Below are positions 8,368 to 17,537 of a stretch of DNA of 64,000 nt, piece after piece. Location: the NCBI RefSeq assembly GCF_000682775.1, contig NZ_AWFI01000012.1, forward strand, positions 1 through 64,000, given 5' to 3'. A program made the position numbers and the translations under genes. The notes below the pieces were generated by a model. That model made no database searches. It was not told where the DNA came from and saw only the letters and a program-made list of their open reading frames with translations. Numbering within the stretch: the stretch's first letter is position 1; each line of letters begins with the position of its first letter. This stretch comes from Hyphomonas sp. L-53-1-40 (GTDB lineage: Bacteria > Pseudomonadota > Alphaproteobacteria > Caulobacterales > Hyphomonadaceae).

Positions 8368-9699
8368 TCACGTACGGCTCTCAAGCACCGGAGATTTATA
8401 AGTAGAAGGGTCCGTCACAAATTCAGCGTGCCCATAACCAGCCAGCTGTTTTCTGATTTTTTGGATAAGCGACCTATCTACGCGAGCCCGCATGCCAGGT
8501 ACTCTAGAGGCCCAGTTAGCGGTCTTGAGCTGGATCACGATCCACAGCAACACCACACCTGCCCGAATTCGGTCGGTGCGCGAGAGCCGCACCCCGAGAT
8601 CGGCTGCTTTCTTTGTGTCTCCACTCAGAAAATTCCGTACGAAAAATGTTTTGGAGAAGCTCTTCTCGAAACGTTCCCGTACATTGCTCATAAATGAATC
8701 GTCGTCTGCGAGACGTGCCGACATTGTTGCGCGAACCAGTTCGCCGCAGGTCGCGTCGTCAAATCCTTTTCGAAGGGAGGATTGGCGAGCAGCCATGATG
8801 TCGATGATGCTTTGCGGCGTATCGGCTAGCAAGTCCTCAGGCAAACCAAGAAGAAAGCAACGATAGCGGCTAAATTCGACACGAGCTCGCTCATTGGTCG
8901 TGAACTCCGTGCGACCACTTTTTAACACCCTCATCGACAAGAGGGACACGCCTGTCAGTCCGGCCGGCATCTGATCCACCTGAGGGATAGGAATCCCATA
9001 GATCTGATCGCTCCATGCTCCGCTCCGGAGAGCATTGAATCTTACCATGGAGTGCATAAGGCGCACCATGGCAGCCGCTTTAAAGCCTTCGCCGAAACGA
9101 CCAAGGGCACCCGGCAACACGCTGGTGCTGAAAAATGTCGCGGTCTCCTTCACGCGGCGAGCGGCCAAGTTGTTGGAAAGCGTCCCCGTCAATGCCATGG
9201 GCAAAGCTGCATATTTATTCATGAACGTGGCGATCAGGCCGCCACGAATTGCCCAAGGCGCAATGATTGCCGCAGAGCTTCGTTCAAGCTCGGCACCGTT
9301 TTCGACCAAGGCCATATCGAGCCATGATGGCGTACGTTCCATATCCCGTATCAGGACGACGAGTTCGTCAGGTGCACCTTCGACCTTTTCGACGCCTTTT
9401 TCGCAGGCCTCCATCAGCATTCCGACGAGACGACGAAAGCCAAATGTCGGAATAAGCGCCGCATAGGGATCAGCGACGGAATCCCCAAGCATGGTGTACA
9501 AACGCATACGCTGAACAAGGTCCGGATCTTCGGCAAGGGGTGACTTGTAGCGCGAGAAATCCCCCCTCAAAGCACTCTCCGCAACATTGTCCGAGATGCG
9601 TTCTGGCGTCGTTTCAAAGTCTACCTGCCCATACAATTCCGGTATCTCAGTAGCTTGACTTTTCACGGCTCGTTTAATTGTCAAAATGGGCAACTGCAT
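8368..9699 (-). CDS. DUF2236 (MpaB/rubber-oxygenase-like) family protein
   Basis: About 443 residues. The start at 9699 has AGGAG eight bases upstream; a longer frame to 9753 lacks one. The central region contains FFSTSVLPGALGRFGEG followed by AAAMVRLMHSMVRFNAL, matching the DUF2236 signature in which a histidine and flanking arginines contact haem in latex-clearing protein (Lcp) and the fungal MpaB oxygenase. A PxxLLADTPQSI segment follows and a hydrophobic stretch near the C-terminus (VVLLWIVIQL) may be a membrane helix. Family members are haem oxygenases or uncharacterised. It is the last of three minus-strand genes (TonB receptor, M20 hydrolase, DUF2236) and may oxidise the compound these import. 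The substrate is unknown. Confidence 0.75.
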   Translation of the reverse strand: MQLPILTIKRAVKSQATEIPELYGQVDFETTPERISDNVAESALRGDFSRYKSPLAEDPDLVQRMRLYTMLGDSVADPYAALIPTFGFRRLVGMLMEACEKGVEKVEGAPDELVVLIRDMERTPSWLDMALVENGAELERSSAAIIAPWAIRGGLIATFMNKYAALPMALTGTLSNNLAARRVKETATFFSTSVLPGALGRFGEGFKAAAMVRLMHSMVRFNALRSGAWSDQIYGIPIPQVDQMPAGLTGVSLLSMRVLKSGRTEFTTNERARVEFSRYRCFLLGLPEDLLADTPQSIIDIMAARQSSLRKGFDDATCGELVRATMSARLADDDSFMSNVRERFEKSFSKTFFVRNFLSGDTKKAADLGVRLSRTDRIRAGVVLLWIVIQLKTANWASRVPGMRARVDRSLIQKIRKQLAGYGHAEFVTDPSTYKSPVLESRT

Positions 9700-9917
9700 T
9701 TGAAATTCTCCTCGGAAAATGTGCGCTACCGCCGCAATGTGACGCCCCATCAACTCATAAGGTCGCCATCGGTGCGCGCTTTACCGACCAGTAGCTTTCT
9801 ATTGTTGGACTACGTTTTCATATCCAAGACGCACGTTTAAACTTGCAAAACATGCGGCTTCAAACGACGCGCCGAGCGCGCAGGCGCGTACCGGTCTTCA
9901 TTTGGAAAATGAACCAT

Positions 9918-11378
9918 TCATTGCGTGGCATAATCCAACTGAGGGGGCGCATCTCCCACGAAGGACTCGTATTCGAACTTCTCACCTCTCCGCATACGAT
10001 GCTCAGATTTGACTGCAGTCAAAGTGTCAGGGGACATAATCATTTCAGCAGCAGTGAGCCCCATGACTTTTGAAGCCACATGCATACCCTTCAATCCAAT
10101 GCTCGTATTTCCGGCTGCAACCGCTTGCCAGCTATGCGGTGCCGTTCCAGGCACCCAGGTCGCCGTCACAAAGCTGTTCGTGGGGGTTACCCAAGACACG
10201 TCTCCTACATCTGTTGATGCAGGCAGGATAACGACTTTGTTCATGAACAATGGCCTGACTTGGCGACTTACGTCCAATGGTTTGGCGTTTTGTCCGAACG
10301 TAGTGGACATCTGACTCGCAAATTTAGCTTCCTCGGGTGTGTAGGTTACACCGCCCACTGATTTTAAGTGTTTGTCCGTCAGCTGCGCGAGCGCATCGTT
10401 CGGCAGCAACGGGTAGACCGCACTAACGATCTCGACTTCACTCCGCGTATCAGTTCCTAAGGCAGCACCTTCTGCGGCACGGTTGACCCGCCCCCACACA
10501 TCTCTCAGCACATCGGGTTTGTCATGCCGTACATAGTAATAGACTTCTGCGAAGTCCGGGACGACGTTTGGTGCACTTCCGCCAGAGGTAATTACATAAT
10601 GGATACGAACTCCGGACGGTATATGTTCGCGCATCATGTTTACCATGTCATTCATGGCTTCGACGGCGTCCAACGCCGATCTTCCTCGCTCTGGCGCTGC
10701 AGCTGCATGTGCCGACTCGCCATGGAACCTGAATTTTCCGGAAATGTTTGCCATGGTCGATAGAGACGTGACAGCGTTCTGGTCGGCCGGATGCCAATTC
10801 ATCATCGCATCGACATCATCGAACAAGCCCTCTCGGGTCATGTAGACTTTTCCGCCCCCGCCTTCCTCGGCTGGCGTGCCGTACACGCGAACAGTCGCGG
10901 GAATGTCGGCTCGGTCGAGCCAGTTCTTTAGAGCGACCGCGGCCTCTATACTGGCAGTTCCCAAGAGGTGGTGGCCGCATGCATGCCCTGTGGACATTCC
11001 TTCAAGAGGAAGCTTTTCAGGCTGAGGTGCCTGAGAAAAGCCAGGCAAAGCATCAAACTCAGCCAGAATGCCAATCACAGGACCTTCCGTACCGTAACTG
11101 GCAACAAAGGCTGTTCGCATATCCGCTACACCCCGTTCGACATCAAAACCATTCTGTTCCAAATGTTCCGACAACCGGGCAGAGCTCTTCCATTCCTGGA
11201 ATCCGAGTTCCGCGTATGACCCGATCTCTAGAGCCATATCATCGTATTCAGCTGTGTGACGTTCGATATATGAGAGGATCTGCTCTTCCCAACTCTCCCT
11301 TTGAGTATTCATATCCTGAGCGACTGCTGTGCACGTCATGAAAAAGAACGTTGTGACAGCCAAAATAGGTTTTTTCAT
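9918..11378 (-). CDS. Exported M20-family amidohydrolase (AbgB-like metallopeptidase)
   Basis: A signal peptide (KKPILAVTTFFFMTCTAVAQ) is followed by a complete M20 amidohydrolase of the AbgB type. Metal-site motifs are present: GILAEFDALPG, GHACGHHLLG and GTPAEEGGGGK, then MMNWHP. Such enzymes cleave N-acyl amino acids, indole-acetyl conjugates or p-aminobenzoyl-glutamate using two metal ions. The dimerisation domain lies in the middle (ISGKFRFHGESAHAA). AAGGA sits eight bases before the ATG. It is located between the TonB receptor gene and the DUF2236 gene on the same strand, which suggests periplasmic hydrolysis of an imported amide. Specificity cannot be read from sequence. Confidence 0.85.
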   Translation of the reverse strand: MKKPILAVTTFFFMTCTAVAQDMNTQRESWEEQILSYIERHTAEYDDMALEIGSYAELGFQEWKSSARLSEHLEQNGFDVERGVADMRTAFVASYGTEGPVIGILAEFDALPGFSQAPQPEKLPLEGMSTGHACGHHLLGTASIEAAVALKNWLDRADIPATVRVYGTPAEEGGGGKVYMTREGLFDDVDAMMNWHPADQNAVTSLSTMANISGKFRFHGESAHAAAAPERGRSALDAVEAMNDMVNMMREHIPSGVRIHYVITSGGSAPNVVPDFAEVYYYVRHDKPDVLRDVWGRVNRAAEGAALGTDTRSEVEIVSAVYPLLPNDALAQLTDKHLKSVGGVTYTPEEAKFASQMSTTFGQNAKPLDVSRQVRPLFMNKVVILPASTDVGDVSWVTPTNSFVTATWVPGTAPHSWQAVAAGNTSIGLKGMHVASKVMGLTAAEMIMSPDTLTAVKSEHRMRRGEKFEYESFVGDAPPQLDYATQ

Positions 11379-11462
11379 TTGAATTCCTTCAGAACTGCGT
11401 TCGCTACCATTTGCAATTCAGGTCGTCTGATTAAGTGGACGCCCGCACCGCAAAACTTCGAC

Positions 11463-14030
11463 CTAAAATGACCAGCGCGCATTTAGACCGAACGTACGAG
11501 GCATATTGACATACGCGTTGTAGCTTCCAGCCTGGAGTGGAGCCGCCGTATTCTGCAAGGGGTACTCATCATTGAAGAGGTTACGCCCCCACAGCGTAAA
11601 ATCGATTTCGCCGACCCTCAGGCCCGCACTCGCGCTGAACGAATTCACGCCCCGCTTTCTGGTTTCACCTGTTTCCAGAATGGCGTTGACAGGATTCGCC
11701 CCCTCGCCTCTTTCTGTATCCACATCTGACTCGTACTGGTACTCTGCGCGAATGAAGACGTCATGATCCTTGATCGACCACATATACGTTCCGGAAAGCG
11801 TTCCATAGAATTCACTTACGTTCCCGGGTCGCGTGCCACTGATGTCGCCGCCCTCCGGAGAGGCCGTGTACGTATCAAATACAGCGTCCAGATAGGCCCC
11901 CGAGGCCCTGAACGTAAGGCCTTCCACAGGCGAGACAGTTCCGTCAAATTCTATCCCTTTAACTGACTGGCGCTCGGCGTTTGCCAATGCGTTTGATGTT
12001 CCGAGAAAGACGGTGGCCTGGAAATTTTCGATCGCTTGGTCGAACAAGGCAAGATTCGCTTCCCACAACGCACCTTTGGCCTTGATACCTGCTTCGTATG
12101 CTTCGGACTCCTCTGGAAGAGCGAACCGCGACCCCGCCCCCAAACGCGCGGCGACCGAGCCTGGCTCTGCATTGGCAAACAACCGCAAATAGTCTTTCGG
12201 TATCGGCCGCGTACCCGTTGTCAGGTTGAAGGAAGACGCCTTGTAGCCCGTCGCATAACTGGCATAAACATTGAGCCAGTCATTGACGTCATACGATGCT
12301 CTCAGAGTGTAATCGACATTGCTGTCATTTGTTTTGCCACCCTCGACGCCATTCGGAAAATCGGACAGCTGCGGCATGAACTGGAATGCGGAAAGCCCGT
12401 TCAAGGCATCATTGACACCCGATTGAATCGCCGCAGTCGTCCCCGGCGCAACAGACTCGATAAACGCAATGTTTTGCGGCGTCGCCTGCAGCCCGGTCGC
12501 CCCCTGAAAGGCAGAAGAGAAGAACGCAGCCGGGATGATACCATTGTTTACAGTGAACAGATTTATCTGTGAGAAGGCATCAGTGTTTGACTGCTTGATG
12601 GCGAGACTTTTGTAGTCTTCCATGTAGGACAGGCCCGCGGTGATCGTCAGCCTGTCAGTAAGGTCAAAATCCAGTTGTCCAAAGATCGATAGCGTCTCAT
12701 TGTTTTGTGTGTAGTTCGTAACGGAACCGGTACCTGGGGCATAAAACGTCCCCGGTACATTTCCAGAGAGATATTCCAGCGTCCCGATCAGGCCGGTCCC
12801 TCCCGACAGAGCCTCGAAGAATGCGCGAGAGTCTTCCCCGTGCTGAAACAAATCTGTTTGAGACAAGGATTCATCGTAGTAGAACGCCCCGAAAAGCCAG
12901 TTCAATGGTCCAGTATAGTCGGAACTTGCACGAATTTCTTGAGAGACGGAGTCAATTTCCAGGTCCGTAGGTAATGGACTGAAGATGTCCAGGTTCGAAA
13001 AATCACCGTCGATTGAATTGTTGGTCCTATTCTCTCGAACGGCCGAGATCGATTCAATTTTGACATCACCAAGCCTGAGGTCGGCATGGAATGAGAGACC
13101 TTGGTTCTTGACCTTGTTCTCAGGGTCAGTGTTCTGCGCGGTTTGATAGTCGAACGGGCCAGTTACGATTCGCCCCCCCAGAGCCTTCACTAACGCGCCT
13201 GTTGGACCTTCCACGGCATTGATCAGTGCACAGCATGCCTCGTCAATCTCGTCGACATCCCCGATCACCCTGAACTCCAGATTTTCGCTTGGCGTGTAGA
13301 GGAGCTGTCCACGCAGTGCGTATCTATTTGTGTCACTGAACTTCGTGCCGAGTTCCAAATTATCAATATAGCCATCTCTTTTCCGGTAACTTCCGCCTAG
13401 GCTAAACGCAACTTGATCAGAGATCGGGCCGGTGAAGAAGGCTTTCGTATGAACTCCGTTGTAGTTCGACACCCCTGCCTCCACATAGCCTTTTTGGACG
13501 AAGTTCGGCTTTGGCGTCACAACGCTCACGACGCCCGCAGAGGCGTTCTTGCCGAATATCGTGCTCTGAGGGCCCCGCAGCACCTCAACTCGCTCGAGCA
13601 TCGGTAAGTCTGACATGGCCGATGCTGAACGAGACCGGTAGACGCCGTCGATGAAGACACCAACAGACGGCTCCAGCCCAGTATTTCCCCCTCCGTTTCC
13701 AAAGCCGCGGATAAAGAAGCTTGTATTCGTGGTGCTGTACAACTGCTCTGCACGGAAAGACGGGACCAGCGCCTGAAGATCGATCAAGTCCACGACACCG
13801 GATTGTTCGATTTCTGCTTGCCCAATAACGCTGACCGCGACCGGAACGTCTTGAAGAGTTTCTTGGCGCTTGGTTGCTGTCACAATGACCGCGTCCAAAG
13901 TACGCCCCTCTTCACCGCGCTCATCTCGTACATCCTGAGTTGCTACATCCTGCGCTGCCGCTACGTCAGTCACGTTTGATAGAGCCGCCAAGGAGACTGC
14001 GCACAAAAGGGTGTATCTCGCCGTTTTCAT
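11463..14030 (-). CDS. TonB-dependent outer-membrane receptor
   Basis: The 855-residue protein has a signal peptide ending near DVAAAQD and a TonB-box-like stretch (LDAVIVTATKR). The plug domain carries VPVAVSVIG and VEVLRGPQSTIFGKNASAGV, and the beta-barrel ends in the terminal aromatic motif NARWSF. It belongs to the large iron-complex/general nutrient receptor group (FecA/CirA-like), which in this bacterial group often takes up organic molecules rather than siderophores. It lies upstream of the M20 hydrolase and DUF2236 genes on the same strand and is divergent from an AraC regulator 190 bases away, which is likely to control it. The ligand is unknown. Confidence 0.9.
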   Translation of the reverse strand: MKTARYTLLCAVSLAALSNVTDVAAAQDVATQDVRDERGEEGRTLDAVIVTATKRQETLQDVPVAVSVIGQAEIEQSGVVDLIDLQALVPSFRAEQLYSTTNTSFFIRGFGNGGGNTGLEPSVGVFIDGVYRSRSASAMSDLPMLERVEVLRGPQSTIFGKNASAGVVSVVTPKPNFVQKGYVEAGVSNYNGVHTKAFFTGPISDQVAFSLGGSYRKRDGYIDNLELGTKFSDTNRYALRGQLLYTPSENLEFRVIGDVDEIDEACCALINAVEGPTGALVKALGGRIVTGPFDYQTAQNTDPENKVKNQGLSFHADLRLGDVKIESISAVRENRTNNSIDGDFSNLDIFSPLPTDLEIDSVSQEIRASSDYTGPLNWLFGAFYYDESLSQTDLFQHGEDSRAFFEALSGGTGLIGTLEYLSGNVPGTFYAPGTGSVTNYTQNNETLSIFGQLDFDLTDRLTITAGLSYMEDYKSLAIKQSNTDAFSQINLFTVNNGIIPAAFFSSAFQGATGLQATPQNIAFIESVAPGTTAAIQSGVNDALNGLSAFQFMPQLSDFPNGVEGGKTNDSNVDYTLRASYDVNDWLNVYASYATGYKASSFNLTTGTRPIPKDYLRLFANAEPGSVAARLGAGSRFALPEESEAYEAGIKAKGALWEANLALFDQAIENFQATVFLGTSNALANAERQSVKGIEFDGTVSPVEGLTFRASGAYLDAVFDTYTASPEGGDISGTRPGNVSEFYGTLSGTYMWSIKDHDVFIRAEYQYESDVDTERGEGANPVNAILETGETRKRGVNSFSASAGLRVGEIDFTLWGRNLFNDEYPLQNTAAPLQAGSYNAYVNMPRTFGLNARWSF

Positions 14031-14220
14031 AAATTCGTCCTGTAGATGAGAGCCTGTTCACCAAGCAGGCTACCGACGATTATATTCAATGAAATATCAG
14101 TTTGGTTCTCGGCTTATCATTTTCGTCTGGCACATTAGGTTTTTCTGTGTGACAGGTTTTGCTAGTACTGGAACATATCAATGAGCCAAGCAGCATCAAA
14201 ACAAGATAGAATAAATAGAA

Positions 14221-15261
14221 ATGGCCACTTCAAGCGACTATCTCGACGCCCAACCCCATTCCGGTATTGTTTCGAGAATCCTGAACACTGAAACAACTGA
14301 AATCCAGTTCGACCAGTTTCCGTTCTTTCATAATGATCAGCCTGCCCCAAACGGGGGGGGACATTTCGCCAACTATACGCCAGGATACGGAAACGGGCGC
14401 CTCTTAACTTTGAGCGTCGCCCCAGGAATTGGATTCGCCAAATTTGAAGGGACTCACACATCTCAAAGCATGATGAGCCAATCGTCTGTCGCCAATTTTC
14501 TCAACACCAAGTCTTATAGTATTCGCCTGCTCGAATACGGACTGGAAACCATCAGAATAGGTGAGGAAGAAACCACAATTCAATCCGGTGACGGACTTTT
14601 AAGCTTTTACGCCGGCGATGAAACGGAACACTCTCATCAATCAAGCCCGACCTATCAATGCAAGTCTCACTTCATCTTCACGGATCGAGGGTTAAAGGCG
14701 ATGTCTGAACGGTTCGGATTTTCCACTCCTTTCCCCTTGTCAGACTGGCAATTCCAGAACCGCGTCCAACGAACCATGCGGCCATTCAAAATGTCTCGGT
14801 CGATGATTTCACTCTGCCAGTCCCTTTCGCAAGAGACTCTCTCGCGCAAGGAAGGACGTCGCTTCGCACAGCTGAAATTCGCAGAGTTGATCTTCCACTT
14901 GAGCGAATCATTGTCAGCCGACCAACAAATGGACAATCAAAGCATCTCCAGCCGGGATGATAAAATCGAGGTTGCAAAACGCATCGCCGATACTGTAACG
15001 GGTGTTCTGCACACCGCTGAAGCCATAGCGCAAACCGTACATCTGAGCCCCAAAGACCTGAGCAGAGGATTCAAACATAAATACGGAAAGGGCTTCGGTA
15101 GCTATTTGATCGCGAAACGTCTCGAAAGAGCCAGGCTACTACTCTCAGAAAAAGACCTGACCATTCGTCAGATTGCGACGGAATGTGGCTACAGCGAAGT
15201 CAGCAATTTCTCTCGCGCCTATAAATCCTTTTACGGGTACCCGCCGAGCGCATCAATATAG
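14221..15261 (+). CDS. AraC-family transcriptional regulator
   Basis: A 346-residue protein with an unrecognised N-terminal sensing domain (a cupin-like AraC-binding fold is plausible from the beta-rich FYAGDETEHSH region) and a clear C-terminal double helix-turn-helix: AEAIAQTVHLSPKDLSRGFK and the second half TIRQIATECGYSEVSNFSRAYK with the closing FYGYPPS. It is transcribed away from the TonB receptor operon and is the obvious candidate regulator of it. No strong ribosome site precedes the ATG at 14221. Confidence 0.88.
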   Translation: MATSSDYLDAQPHSGIVSRILNTETTEIQFDQFPFFHNDQPAPNGGGHFANYTPGYGNGRLLTLSVAPGIGFAKFEGTHTSQSMMSQSSVANFLNTKSYSIRLLEYGLETIRIGEEETTIQSGDGLLSFYAGDETEHSHQSSPTYQCKSHFIFTDRGLKAMSERFGFSTPFPLSDWQFQNRVQRTMRPFKMSRSMISLCQSLSQETLSRKEGRRFAQLKFAELIFHLSESLSADQQMDNQSISSRDDKIEVAKRIADTVTGVLHTAEAIAQTVHLSPKDLSRGFKHKYGKGFGSYLIAKRLERARLLLSEKDLTIRQIATECGYSEVSNFSRAYKSFYGYPPSASI

Positions 15262-15454
15262 GACTCGTTTCTGCGGCGATGCGATTCTAACCCGAACAAC
15301 AAACACATCCAAACCGTGCAGAGTCATCTGTCCATCGTCCGAAACTGCCATAGTATGGGCGGCACAAAGCATTCGGCAGTCGCTTCAAGTTTATCAAATG
15401 CGACGTCATCTCCCAGAAGAGAAAACGCACTCTCGATCTCCCTGATACTGGACT
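15262..15454. other. Short intergenic stretch without a recognised gene
   Basis: Between the AraC gene and the IS3 remnant there is no convincing coding sequence. Low-quality open frames here have no family resemblance and no ribosome site. Together with the adjoining IS3 fragment it makes about 350 bases without an intact gene. Confidence 0.4.
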
Positions 15455-15568
15455 TGGACTTCCCCCGGTTTGATGGACAATTTTTGATCTATCGAACAGG
15501 ATGTTTTCATGCCGAGAACGAGTAACCCGTACCCTGCGGAATTCAGAGAGCATATTGTTGCGCTGGTG
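15455..15568 (+). mobile_element. IS3-family left end with truncated orfA
   Basis: The sequence TGGACTTCCCCCGG at 15455-15468 resembles an IS3-type terminal repeat. It is followed at 15509 by a reading MPRTSNPYPAEFREHIVALV, the N-terminus of an IS3/IS911-like OrfA. After 20 codons the frame runs into the end of the IS6 element and stops (TAA at 15572-15574). The rest of the element is missing here. A 3' IS3 piece lies at 7398-7577 in the opposite orientation; whether it is from the same copy is not known. Confidence 0.6.
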
Positions 15569-16379
15569 GTGTAATTCTAATGCGAACCCGTCTCCATTTT
15601 TCGTGAACGAGCATGTGTTAGGCGACGAGAAGGTCGCGCCACTCGCGAAGAGCGGCGTCTCGTTTCTGTTTGAACCTTGTTCGGGAGTTGATGTGCATTT
15701 CGAAGTTGAAGTGATTGTACACTGACGAACCGATCGAGACGAATTTCTGCAAACTTCGCATGCGCCGGAATCGAGACATCGCCCGCTCTCGCCTTCGGAA
15801 CGGCAAGTGCGAATTTTCGGCGCGGTTATTGAGATGACGCCCCGTTTCCTGGCGCGCCTCGTTTCCAATCACTTTCATTGCCGCACGGTATGAGGGACAT
15901 CTGTCCGTTACCACGACACGCGGATTGGCTTACCGTTTCATTGCTTTCTTGAGGAATTTCAACGCAGCAGCCTTAGCCCGGGTCTTTGTGACATAGGATT
16001 CCAGCACTTCACCTTCGTGATCGACAGCTCGCCAGAGATAGTGCCTCTCGCCGCGTATCTTTACCAAGACCTCGTCCAGGTGCCACTGCCATTGCGGGCT
16101 CCGGCGCATCGCTTCGGATCGCCGTTTCCGGATCTTGTGAGCGAAGTAGGTGCCGAACCGATCGACCCATAGGCGGACGCTTTCGTGGCAGACATCAATG
16201 CCGCGCTCGTGGAGCAGGTCTTCAACATTCCAAAGCGACAGTGGAAATCGGACATACATGAGTACGCCTAGATGGATAATCTCGGGCGAAGTTTTGAAGT
16301 AGCGAAACGGGTTCTTGGCCATTTTCCGAAGCTATTCACCAGGATCGGTCACCTCAAGCCCAGTTCGGCTAACAACACT
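15569..16379 (-). mobile_element. IS6-family insertion sequence (copy 1, inactivated)
   Basis: The length of about 0.8 kb and the transposase place this in the IS6/IS26 family. The outer ends are imperfectly inverted: GGTGTAATTC...GCGAACC at the left and, read on the minus strand, AGTGTTGTTAGCCGAAC at the right. The left end interrupts an IS3 orfA, so the IS6 came in later. The ends are estimates because the repeats are diverged. A second, more decayed copy lies at about 36306-37055 in the opposite orientation. Confidence 0.6.
15618..16322 (-). pseudogene. IS6-family transposase with one in-frame stop
   Basis: The frame encodes the typical IS6 DDE transposase. It starts PFRYFKTSPEIIHLGVLMYV, continues with DVCHESVRLWVDRFG, WHLDEVLVKIRGERHYLWRAVD and, after the break, DRCPSYRAAMKVIGNEAR and HLNNRAENSH. 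A TAA at 15930-15932 stands where a tyrosine codon (as in KRYGNPR) is expected; the reading frame is the same on both sides, so this is a nonsense change and not a frameshift. The full frame would give 234 residues including the stop position, the same as IS26 transposase. Confidence 0.85.
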
Positions 16380-16406
16380 TGATATTTAACTACTATTTGA
16401 ATTTGC

Positions 16407-16438
16407 GTGCAGCAATTTGTGCAGCAAACTGTGCAGCA
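16407..16438 (+). repeat. Three GTGCAGCA repeats with 12-base period (copy 2)
   Basis: GTGCAGCA stands at 16407-16414, 16419-16426 and 16431-16438, the same spacing and orientation as at 8136-8167. The IS6 element ends about 30 bases before it. If the repeats are integrase arm sites, this marks the left end of a second element whose core site was removed by the IS6 insertion. No other gene or site is seen in the 287 bases between the transposase and the GntR gene. Confidence 0.6.
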
Positions 16439-16609
16439 GTTCTTGTCACAGTATACGCAAATGATGGATTTGTTCAGCACGAGAAAAAGCCTCGACAGAC
16501 CCGTCCAGCCCCCTCAGCGGAAAGCGTTGAAATATGCGGTGACCAGAGATGCCGACAGCGAATGGTTCAGTCGGATCGGCCGGTGGCGGGCAACATTCCT
16601 GCCATCAGG

Positions 16610-17401
16610 CTATTTCGTCATCCAGTCCGACTCTGGATCATCTCGCGTCAAATGCATTTGGTAGTGAAACCTATCCGCGCGGTAGTGGGCCGTCACGTCC
16701 TGAACCGAGCGCCCGTGCCGGTCTCGCATGATACGATGAATACGCAGGATCGGTGCGCCTGTATTCAGCCCGAGGGCTGACGCAACATCCGGGGGGGCGG
16801 ACACAGCCATGATTGTTTGGTCTGCGGAGACCGGCGAATGCCCAGACTTTTCCAACAGCTCAAGAAGATTCTGGGTAGCCAGGTCACGTTTGCTGAACTC
16901 AGCTGCTACGTCCTCGGGAACAAATGTGATCAGGTAGGAAAAGGGTTCTCCACCCAATCTCCGTAACCGCACAATTCGTTGGACCGAATCACCGGGAACC
17001 AACCCCAGGGACTCGGCAACACCCGAATCGGCAACCATAATCTCGGAAGACAGCAGTTCGACTTCGGTCTCGAGGCCCATGCGCTTAAGACCATCGATCA
17101 AATTATCAAAACTTCCTTTTACGACGGCTGCAGTCGCATCATATGCAACGATCGTTCCCTTTCCTCGATGCCGTCGAACGAGTCCTGCCAGAGCCAGCTC
17201 ATCGAAGGCACGTTTTATCGTGATACGGGATACGCCCAAGCGCTCGATAAGCACCTGCTCTGCAGGAAGCCTGCTTTTTGAAGCGACTTCGCCAGAAAGA
17301 ATACTCTTGCGAACCAACCCATAAATCTGTTGGTAGAGGGGGATGTCAGACTCTTCATCGAGCTGATCCGGCGAAATCTTGAGATCGACATCTATGAGCA
17401 T
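16610..17401 (-). CDS. GntR-family regulator with UTRA ligand domain (HutC subfamily)
   Basis: The 263-residue protein has an N-terminal winged helix (PLYQQIYGLVRKSILSGEV, then SRLPAEQVLIERLGVSRITI and RRHRGKGT) and a C-terminal UTRA effector domain (VQRIVRLRRLGGEPFSYLI, HRIMRDRHGRSVQDVTAHYR). Such regulators usually repress a catabolic operon and are released by its substrate. It is the nearest regulator to the deacetylase/amidase operon, lying just downstream on the same strand. The paired motifs at 20108 and 20227 are candidate operators for it or for the second GntR protein. Confidence 0.9.
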   Translation of the reverse strand: MLIDVDLKISPDQLDEESDIPLYQQIYGLVRKSILSGEVASKSRLPAEQVLIERLGVSRITIKRAFDELALAGLVRRHRGKGTIVAYDATAAVVKGSFDNLIDGLKRMGLETEVELLSSEIMVADSGVAESLGLVPGDSVQRIVRLRRLGGEPFSYLITFVPEDVAAEFSKRDLATQNLLELLEKSGHSPVSADQTIMAVSAPPDVASALGLNTGAPILRIHRIMRDRHGRSVQDVTAHYRADRFHYQMHLTRDDPESDWMTK

Positions 17402-17537
17402 GATTCTATGGTTCCGCGTTCTGGCTCAGACATTCAGGGCTATTGGTTCAATTAGCCGTTGAACTGGCATTTGTCGTGTAAAAGCTGTCAATCGGTGGAG
17501 TTACTTCTTGTAGGCGTTTTAGCGCCCATCATTTTTA

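Noticed and set aside
15287-15868. Minus-strand frame of 193 codons beside the IS6 element
   Set aside because: It runs through parts of the transposase in a wrong frame and through the IS3 remnant in antisense; no conserved residues are seen.
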